From Bacteroidota bacterium (GTDB lineage Bacteria > Bacteroidota > Rhodothermia > Rhodothermales > UBA10348), in contig SMXK01000107.1 of assembly GCA_004356265.1 (NCBI GenBank), positions 1 through 5,156 on the forward strand: a stretch of 5,156 nucleotides of DNA, read 5' to 3'. Below, in pieces: positions 1 through 4,172 of the stretch; the first letter of the stretch is position 1; each line of letters opens with the position of its first letter. The notes beneath the pieces are model-generated. The model saw nothing but the letters and a program-made list of their open reading frames with translations, ran no database searches and had not been told where the DNA came from. The position numbers and the translations under genes are program-made.

Positions 1-3
1 AAT

Positions 4-24
4 ATTAACCCCACAGGGATTAAT
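4..24 (-). terminator. Stem-loop downstream of the pirin gene, possible terminator
   Basis: On the minus strand ATTAATCCC pairs with GGGGTTAAT around a TGT loop, giving a 9-bp helix with one G-U wobble. On the plus strand the wobble becomes a C-A mismatch, so the RNA structure favours minus-strand transcripts, the direction of the pirin gene that stops about 90 nt upstream. The window ends three bases after the stem, so a U-tract cannot be checked. It could instead belong to a feature outside the window. The rest of 1-114 shows no gene. Confidence 0.35.
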
Positions 25-114
25 TATTTCGTCGCATAAAAGATTTCACATCGGTTCTCTCACTCCTTTCCCATCTCGGCATTCCGACCATCTTGATTGG
101 CTCGCTCGATTCGG

Positions 115-1137
115 TCATTTGATTTCTTCTGTACCGTCAGCGTGCAATGCAAAGCGCCCCTTGCCGCGTGGATGCGCCATTTCCGTTTCTGACCACGGCC
201 AACCGCCAAACTGCGTCCGCTGATATTCTTCTATCGTTTCCCGAATTTCGTCGGTCGTGTTCATCACGAATGGACCTTGTTGCACAACGGGTTCATTGAT
301 CGGGACACCCTCCAGTATGAGCAGGTATCCGTCTGTATCGCCGTTCTTAAAGGAGAGGTCAGCCTTCGCGTCGGCTACGATCCGATGATTGACCAAAACA
401 GTTTCCCCATCGATCTCGAGCCGATCACCGGCATAGAAGAAGATGGTGCGGCCGGCCTGTGCATGAGTTCCGGGTAAAATCCATTCGGCGTTCGGGTCCA
501 TTTTCACGGTGTAAACACCCACGGCGTGGGCCGAATCAGCAGCCCAGGAATCCGGTGTTGGCTCGGCTGCAGTTGTGCCGTTAACCGTTCCGGCAATTAT
601 GTCGATGTGTGTCACATTTCCGTTAGCATCTGTTTCCTCGAGTGTTGGAATCTGTTCTTTCCACAACATCTTGAAATGAGGATCGACCATTTTAGACCGT
701 TTTGGTAAATTGAGCCAGATCTGAAATATTTCCAACGTGTTCGGAGCATCCGGATGGATCAATGGAAACATCTCGGAATGTTGAATACCACTTCCTGCCG
801 TCATCCACTGGACATCACCGGCCATAAATCTGCCCGCGGCGCCGAGTGAATCGGTGTGATCGACCACGCCTTCTTTGTTGATGGTGATGGTTTCAAACCC
901 CCGGTGTGGATGAAAGGGGAAGCCCGGCATCGACGTTCCATGGTACATGCGCCAGCCGTCCTTGATCGTGAAGTCACTCCCGATGTTCCGTCCGTGCAGA
1001 TCGTCAGGGTCGACGCCCATCGCGTTGTTACCTGCCGGGTATTCATCGCGGTGATAGGCACAAAAAAGAAAGGGGTCCTGTGTTTTCCAAGGGAAGCCCA
1101 AAGGCTCAATCGAAAGAATCTTTTTATTGTCGTTCAT
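115..1137 (-). CDS. Pirin family protein (bicupin)
   Basis: This is a 340-residue pirin-family protein, a soluble cytoplasmic double cupin that binds one metal (usually Fe) in its N-terminal barrel. The motif HPHRGFET (residues 76-83) and the block GDVQWMTAGSGIQHSE (107-122) are hallmarks of the family. Human pirin binds metal with His56, His58, His101 and Glu103; the equivalents here, His76, His78, His120 and Glu122, are all present with nearly the same spacing. Some bacterial pirins have quercetinase activity and others act as redox-linked regulators, and the sequence does not decide between these. At 340 residues it is longer than the roughly 290 of human pirin, with extra residues at both ends. 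The C-terminal cupin (about 210-300) is more divergent. The ATG at 1137 is chosen because homology begins soon after it and a promoter lies just upstream; no Shine-Dalgarno sequence is visible. It is divergent from an HxlR regulator, a pairing that suggests stress-induced expression. Confidence 0.95.
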   Translation of the reverse strand: MNDNKKILSIEPLGFPWKTQDPFLFCAYHRDEYPAGNNAMGVDPDDLHGRNIGSDFTIKDGWRMYHGTSMPGFPFHPHRGFETITINKEGVVDHTDSLGAAGRFMAGDVQWMTAGSGIQHSEMFPLIHPDAPNTLEIFQIWLNLPKRSKMVDPHFKMLWKEQIPTLEETDANGNVTHIDIIAGTVNGTTAAEPTPDSWAADSAHAVGVYTVKMDPNAEWILPGTHAQAGRTIFFYAGDRLEIDGETVLVNHRIVADAKADLSFKNGDTDGYLLILEGVPINEPVVQQGPFVMNTTDEIRETIEEYQRTQFGGWPWSETEMAHPRGKGRFALHADGTEEIK

Positions 1138-1161
1138 ATCGTTTTTCAGAAAATGCTTTTA

Positions 1162-1192
1162 CAAATTTATCGGTTAACGTACATTAATACAA
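1162..1192 (-). promoter_or_regulatory. Bacteroidota-type promoter of the pirin gene
   Basis: On the minus strand TTG (1192-1190) is followed by exactly 20 bases and then TAAATTTG (1169-1162). This fits the known Bacteroidota consensus of a -33 TTG and a -7 TAnnTTTG separated by about 19-23 bases. Transcription would start near 1155, leaving a leader of about 18 nt before the pirin ATG. An equally good promoter for the divergent HxlR gene was not found. Confidence 0.65.
1174..1187. promoter_or_regulatory. Palindrome in the pirin/HxlR spacer, candidate HxlR operator
   Basis: TTAACGTACATTAA is a 14-bp palindrome centred on GTAC with a single mismatched pair. It sits between the -33 and -7 elements of the pirin promoter, so a bound dimer would block RNA polymerase. 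HxlR-family proteins are dimeric winged-helix factors that commonly bind inverted repeats next to their own gene and a divergent target. That this is the operator is inferred from position and symmetry only. Confidence 0.35.
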
Positions 1193-1210
1193 GAACTAAC
1201 AAAAATGTAA

Positions 1211-1531
1211 GTGTACACGGAAAATATAGATGATTGTCCGCTCCGCAGGTCGCTTCAGGCCTTGGGCGGTAAATGGAGCCTGATCATCATCAAGGTGATG
1301 GGAGAGCATGAGCTGAGATTTAATGAGCTTGTGAAGGGCATCCCGGATATCTCGGAGAAGGTGCTCATTGATAAATTGAAGGTCCTGGCCGGTGCGGGTA
1401 TCGTCCTTCGGAAAAATTTCCACGAAGTTCCCCCTCGTGTCAGCTACCGACTGACTGATCGCGGCGAAGAAGCGTTGCAGATTGTAGAAAAACTAGAAGA
1501 GTTTGGCGAAAAATTGAAGTTACACCGGTAA
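1211..1531 (+). CDS. HxlR-family winged-helix transcriptional regulator
   Basis: This 106-residue protein has the normal length and layout of the HxlR (MarR-like) family. It has a Cys-Pro near the N-terminus (Cys9), the opening helix LRRSLQALGGKWSLIII, the recognition region RFNELVKGIPDISEKVL (36-52), and the wing EVPPRVSYRLTDRG (72-85), followed by a C-terminal dimerisation helix. The single Cys9 matches the position of the sensing cysteine in redox- or electrophile-sensing relatives such as YodB and HypR, so thiol-based sensing is plausible but not shown. The start is GTG at 1211. An ATG in the same frame at 1205 is followed at once by TAA, so it cannot serve, and the next in-frame ATG lies inside the fold. 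No clear Shine-Dalgarno sequence is seen. The gene diverges from pirin across 73 bp and probably regulates it. Confidence 0.93.
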   Translation: MYTENIDDCPLRRSLQALGGKWSLIIIKVMGEHELRFNELVKGIPDISEKVLIDKLKVLAGAGIVLRKNFHEVPPRVSYRLTDRGEEALQIVEKLEEFGEKLKLHR

Positions 1532-1591
1532 TCCCGGGCTCTGGGCGGAGACGTTCTGCTGGTCTCATCTCCGGAGTGTCGCAGCCAAGGT

Positions 1592-1836
1592 ACAAACGGC
1601 CCTATTACGATCAGGGTTCTGACCAGTCCGTTGGCTCTGAGCGTGTCCGTCGATAAGGATATGAAATGTATCCTGCGGCACACGCCCTCTTTTGCACCAA
1701 TGAGCCCCTGTATGTGTATTGCGAATCATATGACCTTTCGGCGGACACGCGAGGGAATTCGTCCATTAGAATCGAAACCGTTCTCGTTCCTTCCGAGGAA
1801 AAGAAAGGCAACTTCTTTTTTCCATCAAATGTATAA
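1592..1836 (+). pseudogene. Frameshifted C-terminal relic, possibly of a GWxTD-type surface protein
   Basis: Two overlapping plus-strand frames together read like the end of a real protein. The upstream frame gives VLTSPLALSVSVD (to about 1653). The reading then moves one frame and gives YEMYPAAHALF and EPLYVYCESYDLSADTRGNS before TAA at 1834-1836; the second frame is 56 codons from ATG 1666. The order LALS, then a Pro-containing strand, then EPLYVYxExYDL and a D..G turn recalls the C-terminal beta-sandwich that follows GWxTD domains in Bacteroidota and Rhodothermota proteins. That resemblance is from memory and was not searched. No N-terminal part is present because the HxlR gene ends at 1531, and no start or ribosome site fits. 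A chance open frame is the alternative. Confidence 0.35.
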
Positions 1837-1963
1837 GTGTGACGTCCGCTGAAGTGAGCTTAGATTCCGGTTAATCTTTGCTCGACTGTTGACAGAATTA
1901 TTGAAACCGCGCAGATGGCAATATTTTCTGTTCTCTGCAAGGACCTATGTTGTAACAATCTTC

Positions 1964-2034
1964 GGCGACACGGCCGAGTCTCTACGCAAGGGTCTGCAAA
2001 ACCCAGTACGAAGGCTCAAATCCGTCCGTCACCT
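1964..2034 (+). pseudogene. Degenerate tRNA-Cys (anticodon GCA)
   Basis: The 71 bases can be laid out as a full cloverleaf. The anticodon arm AGGGT-CTGCAAA-ACCCA carries the GCA anticodon (Cys) with four of five pairs. GGCCGAGT lies at the D-arm, GTAC is the variable loop, CTCAAAT is the T-loop, and CGTCACC closes the acceptor. Every arm is damaged: two mismatches in the acceptor stem, one each in the D, anticodon and T stems, C instead of U8, CT instead of the invariant G18-G19, and C instead of U54. Normal tRNAs keep these bases, so it is read as a decayed gene rather than a working tRNA; a functional tRNA-Cys should exist elsewhere. No CCA is encoded (TTAAA follows). It could also be the scar of an element that inserted at a tRNA gene. 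Confidence 0.6.
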
Positions 2035-2078
2035 TAAAGGTCTTCAGTTAGTACGCCCTACCAGGTGAAGACCTTTAA
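2034..2078. repeat. Perfect 13-bp inverted repeat next to the tRNA-Cys relic
   Basis: TTAAAGGTCTTCA (2034-2046) and TGAAGACCTTTAA (2066-2078) are exact reverse complements around a 19-base loop that contains a further GTA/TAC pairing. The left arm begins on the tRNA's discriminator base. It might be a transcription terminator of the tRNA, working in either direction, but no U-rich tail follows on the plus strand. A mobile-element end or a protein-binding palindrome are other options. Confidence 0.75.
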
Positions 2079-2133
2079 TAGGATGGTGCACGGATGAGAA
2101 CGAAGTTTAGACGAGGAACGAGGAGCGTGAAGT

Positions 2134-2168
2134 TCTCCGCGCATTCTCTTTCGTGAGAGGTCGCGAGA
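2134..2168 (+). other. Two-tier stem-loop in the leader of the glycosyltransferase gene
   Basis: TCT-C-CGCG (2134-2141) pairs with CGCGAGA (2162-2168), giving seven pairs with one bulged C. Inside it TCTC (2145-2148) pairs with GAGA (2155-2158) over a six-base loop. There is no T-tract, so it is not a standard terminator. It may be a structured RNA element or chance pairing. Confidence 0.35.
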
Positions 2169-2197
2169 CGAGTCTGGTCCGAACCGCAGGTATACGC

Positions 2198-2239
2198 CGC
2201 AATTCCTTAAGCGAGAATGAGTTGCGTTTTTTTGTTTTT
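2198..2239 (+). terminator. Possible intrinsic terminator upstream of the glycosyltransferase gene
   Basis: CGCAA (2198-2202) pairs with TTGCG (2222-2226), with TTC/GAA pairing possible inside. It is followed directly by seven T, one G and five T (2227-2239). The stem is short and the loop long, so the hairpin is weak, but the T-tract is the strongest on the plus strand in this gap. If real, the glycosyltransferase promoter must lie after it, within about 95 bp of the start. Confidence 0.4.
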
Positions 2240-2249
2240 GCCGGTTAAG

Positions 2250-2278
2250 GATGTGTCGATGGCCTTTCGAGGCACATC
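2250..2278 (+). other. Stem-loop just upstream of the glycosyltransferase start
   Basis: GATGTG-TCGA (2250-2259) pairs with TCGA-GG-CACATC (2267-2278), ten pairs with a two-base bulge and a seven-base loop. The first possible ATG of the glycosyltransferase frame (2251) is buried in this stem, which is one reason not to choose it as the start. Its role is unknown. Confidence 0.35.
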
Positions 2279-2334
2279 TTATATTCAGCGGCAGACAGAT
2301 GTCTGGATTGTCTAACGGCGAATGGATCAAAATC

Positions 2335-3465
2335 ATGAATCAGCAAATGCAGAAAATGGAAAGCGTCCATTTGGCTTCCTCTCACTCAGCCTTCGACACC
2401 CGCATCTTTCATAAGGAGTGCAAGACGCTTGCGAACGCTGGATTCAAAGTCACATTGATCGTTCCGCACGAATTGGACGAGATTGTTGATGGGGTATGGA
2501 TACGCTCTGTCCCGCTGCCCGGAAACGGGAAGGAACGACTGTCCAAGACAATAGGCAATATCTATCGTGCGGCACTGGCAGAATCCCCGGAAGCAATATT
2601 TCATTTTCACGACGCTGAAATGATTTTCCACATGTTTCTACTCAAGATTCGGGGACGAAAAGTCATATATGACGCTCACGAGGATACTCCGAAACAGGTA
2701 ATGCACCAACATTGGATACCCAGGGTGCTCAGGGGGCCTATCTCCCTGGTTATGAGAGTCGCCGAGTGGTTGGGCGGGCACGTTTTCGACGGTATTGTTG
2801 TCGCAGAACCTGGTATTCTAAAACGCTTTCATTCGAAACGCACAGTTCTGGTACACAACTTTCCCCTTTTGAACGAGCTGAACCCGTCTGACTCCACGCC
2901 TTATCTGGAAAGGCCTCCACGAATTACATATATCGGTGGAATTACCAGAAAGAGAGGAATCGCGGAAATGTTGGCTGCAGTCAGCTTGCTGCCGGTCGGG
3001 CTAAGAGCAGAAATAGTACTCGGTGGTTCGTTTTTCCCGTCGACTCTCCAAGAAGATATCAGGCACATGCAAGGATATGATCGCGCCGATGTTCGGGGCT
3101 GGCTTCAGCGAGATCAGGTTTCTGATTTATTAGCAAGCTCGCGCATTGGAATCGTAACGCTCCACCCCACAGAGAAATACCTGAATAGCTATCCCACCAA
3201 GCTGTTTGAATACATGTCAGCAGGTCTCCCAGTTATTGCTTCAGATTTCCCTCATTGGCGACAATTTGTAGAAGAAGACCGGTGCGGCATATTGGTCGAT
3301 CCGTTAGCTCCTCAGTCAATTGCCGATGCAATACAATGGATGTTAGAAAATCCGGAAGAAGCAGCCGCCATGGGGGCGCGAGGGCGAACGGCAGTCAGCC
3401 AAAAATACAATTGGGAGCAAGACGCTCCCGGACTTCTCGCTCTTTACAATAATGTTCGCATGTAA
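2335..3465 (+). CDS. Glycosyltransferase family 4 protein (GT-B fold)
   Basis: This is a cytoplasmic or membrane-associated retaining glycosyltransferase of the GT4 type. Such enzymes move a sugar from a nucleotide-sugar donor to a glycan or lipid-linked acceptor, usually in surface polysaccharide synthesis. Family hallmarks run in order: HLASSHSAFDTRIFHKEC at the N-terminus, FHFHDAEM, the block KVIYDAHEDTPKQV, ITYIGGITRKRGIAEML at the start of the C-terminal Rossmann domain, and the donor-site segment PTKLFEYMSAGLPVIASD. No transmembrane segment is evident. The open frame extends upstream to ATG 2251, but relatives begin a few residues before the HLASSH segment. ATG 2335 (376 residues) is therefore preferred; 2347 and 2356 are equally compatible, and none has a strong ribosome site. 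It stands alone with no other polysaccharide genes in view, so donor and acceptor cannot be named. The large gaps on both sides suggest it may remain from a larger locus or be an acquired single gene. Confidence 0.9.
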   Translation: MNQQMQKMESVHLASSHSAFDTRIFHKECKTLANAGFKVTLIVPHELDEIVDGVWIRSVPLPGNGKERLSKTIGNIYRAALAESPEAIFHFHDAEMIFHMFLLKIRGRKVIYDAHEDTPKQVMHQHWIPRVLRGPISLVMRVAEWLGGHVFDGIVVAEPGILKRFHSKRTVLVHNFPLLNELNPSDSTPYLERPPRITYIGGITRKRGIAEMLAAVSLLPVGLRAEIVLGGSFFPSTLQEDIRHMQGYDRADVRGWLQRDQVSDLLASSRIGIVTLHPTEKYLNSYPTKLFEYMSAGLPVIASDFPHWRQFVEEDRCGILVDPLAPQSIADAIQWMLENPEEAAAMGARGRTAVSQKYNWEQDAPGLLALYNNVRM

Positions 3466-3511
3466 ATTTTTCGCGTCCGTTTTTGGATTGGGGCAGTATG
3501 ATCGAAAATCG

Positions 3512-3597
3512 ATGACGCAATGACGCAATTTTACCCCTGATCTTTTTCCTTTTTCTATTTATTTCTTTTTCTTAAAATAATAGCGTCATACCGTCAT
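3512..3597. repeat. 15-bp inverted repeat around an AT-rich loop
   Basis: The left arm 3512-3526 (ATGACGCAATGACGC) matches the reverse complement of 3583-3597 (ATGACGGTATGACGC) at 13 of 15 positions. The 56-base loop between them is almost all A and T and includes a pyrimidine tract at 3541-3572 with only two purines. The T-rich tract on the plus strand may help end transcription of the glycosyltransferase gene. Confidence 0.7.
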
Positions 3598-3679
3598 TGA
3601 TAAAGAAAAAAGGCCCTATGGGGACCCAAGGGTCGATTCCTGACGACGCTAGGATAAAACTCATACCGTCACAGCGTCA
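3513..3679. repeat. Cluster of paired TGACG boxes with 8-bp period
   Basis: TGACG occurs at 3513 and 3521, CGTCA at 3584 and 3592, TGACG at 3641, and CGTCA at 3667 and 3675. Three of these sets are pairs whose members start exactly 8 bp apart. Seven copies in 167 bp is far above chance for a pentamer (about 0.3 expected counting both strands). The regular spacing suggests recognition by a DNA-binding protein, as in iterons or multi-site operators, but no cognate protein is encoded nearby. Confidence 0.6.
3606..3626 (-). terminator. Intrinsic terminator reading leftward
   Basis: On the minus strand GG-T-CCC pairs with GGGCC around a CATA loop (five pairs and a bulged T), followed at once by six T, a C and three T. 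This is a standard rho-independent layout for transcripts coming from the saccharopine dehydrogenase side or from the signal-peptide frame. It lies about 550 nt beyond the dehydrogenase stop codon, so the second frame would be its nearer client. Confidence 0.45.
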
Positions 3680-3734
3680 CTAGAAACGCGCTTAACCTGC
3701 TCGGAGTCCGATCCACCACCGACATTTATCGAAA

Positions 3735-4034
3735 TCATAGAAAAAAAGTGGAAGAAAGGTAAAATTCCAGATGGGCACCGCCAACATTTTCCAGCATTGG
3801 AAAATATACCCTCCGCCAAGTGGAAGCGGTTAACCCGGTGTGAGGCGGGATCGAATTCCCCCACCCAACGGCCTCGGCTATTTTTGAAACTCCGCGTTCC
3901 CATCTGTCAATCGATGCGCTATCCACTCGAATGTTCATAAGGCGAACAAAAACCCCCTCCGATTCTTGAGCCAAACAGAGCTGCATCGCCGATGCTGTCA
4001 GAAGTAGAACAATAAAATGGATTCTCCTGCACAT
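3735..4034 (-). CDS. Open frame with signal peptide, product unrecognised (possible relic)
   Basis: From ATG 4034 the frame gives 99 residues. The first 23 look like a Sec signal peptide: a basic start MCRRIHF, a hydrophobic core IVLLLTASAMQL, and CLA before QES, an acceptable signal peptidase I site. The mature part (VFVRLMNIRVDSASIDRW onward) matches no family I recognise, and it becomes rich in Ser, Thr and aromatics towards the end, as chance frames often do. There is no ribosome site, and an in-frame ATG lies further upstream at 4055. It may be a small secreted protein, the 5' remnant of a broken secreted-protein gene, or chance. A minus-strand terminator lies about 110 nt after its stop. 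Confidence 0.25.
   Translation of the reverse strand: MCRRIHFIVLLLTASAMQLCLAQESEGVFVRLMNIRVDSASIDRWERGVSKIAEAVGWGNSIPPHTGLTASTWRRVYFPMLENVGGAHLEFYLSSTFFL
3786..3805. repeat. Perfect 8-bp hairpin
   Basis: ATTTTCCA and TGGAAAAT are exact reverse complements around GCAT. No T-tract follows on either strand, so a terminator is not supported. It lies just before the weak tRNA-like segment and could be a protein-binding palindrome or part of a structured RNA. Confidence 0.5.
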
Positions 4035-4172
4035 TGCCGTATAACGATTCTGCATTTCTGCTGCGGGCTATGATGCCTGCGGCACACGCAGTGTGCGACT
4101 TGGATGCTCTTCCCGCCAGCAGCAAATGCTGTTAGAACGCGCCACCACCAGCGCTCCCTGAGAGCTACCTCA

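Larger units (their letters stand above)
1532..2334. other. Gene-poor gap 1 (no intact gene)
   Basis: About 800 bp separates the HxlR stop from the chosen glycosyltransferase start. No intact protein gene is convincing here. In order it holds a frameshifted coding relic, an unassigned stretch (about 1837-1963), a degenerate tRNA-Cys, a perfect 13-bp inverted repeat, a two-tier stem-loop, a terminator-like hairpin with a T-tract, and one more stem-loop. These are listed separately. Short open frames on both strands show no family resemblance. Confidence 0.7.
3466..4172. other. Gene-poor gap 2 between convergent genes
   Basis: About 700 bp separates the convergent glycosyltransferase and saccharopine dehydrogenase genes. 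The first 215 bp hold the TGACG-box cluster, a pyrimidine tract and a minus-strand terminator. The middle holds a perfect 8-bp hairpin and a weak tRNA-like segment. The distal part carries an open frame that begins with a signal peptide, and small inverted repeats (GCACAC/GTGTGC at 4082-4096, CAGCA/TGCTG at 4120-4131). No intact gene with a recognised family was found. Confidence 0.7.

Noticed and set aside
856..1233. 125-residue plus-strand frame antisense to pirin.
   Set aside because: It is a shadow of the pirin codons, crosses the divergent promoter and shows no family features.
1547..1566. GAGAC/GTCTC hairpin soon after the HxlR stop as a terminator.
   Set aside because: Only five pairs with a nine-base loop and no T-tract.
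2251..2334. N-terminal extension of the glycosyltransferase from ATG 2251.
   Set aside because: The 28 extra residues have no family counterpart, the ATG lies in a stable stem, and the AAGG before it has no spacing to act as a ribosome site.
2058..2336. 92-residue minus-strand frame upstream of the glycosyltransferase.
   Set aside because: It runs through the inverted repeat and stem-loops, has no recognisable motif, and its composition looks random.
3661..3903. 80-residue minus-strand frame ending SSDAVTV.
   Set aside because: Its tail is made by the TGACG boxes and it overlaps the signal-peptide frame on the same strand. No domain is recognisable and no start signal is seen.
1660..4034. 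Both gaps contain a minus-strand frame beginning MCRRIHFI (1683-1660 and 4034-4011).
   Set aside because: The DNA differs at many positions, the match stops abruptly at both ends, and the first copy is antisense to the better-supported coding relic. Taken as coincidence.
1672..4089. Exact 14-base match CCTGCGGCACACGC at 1672-1685 and 4076-4089.
   Set aside because: Flanks do not align, and one such match in a window of this size is only mildly unlikely. Not enough to call a repeat family.
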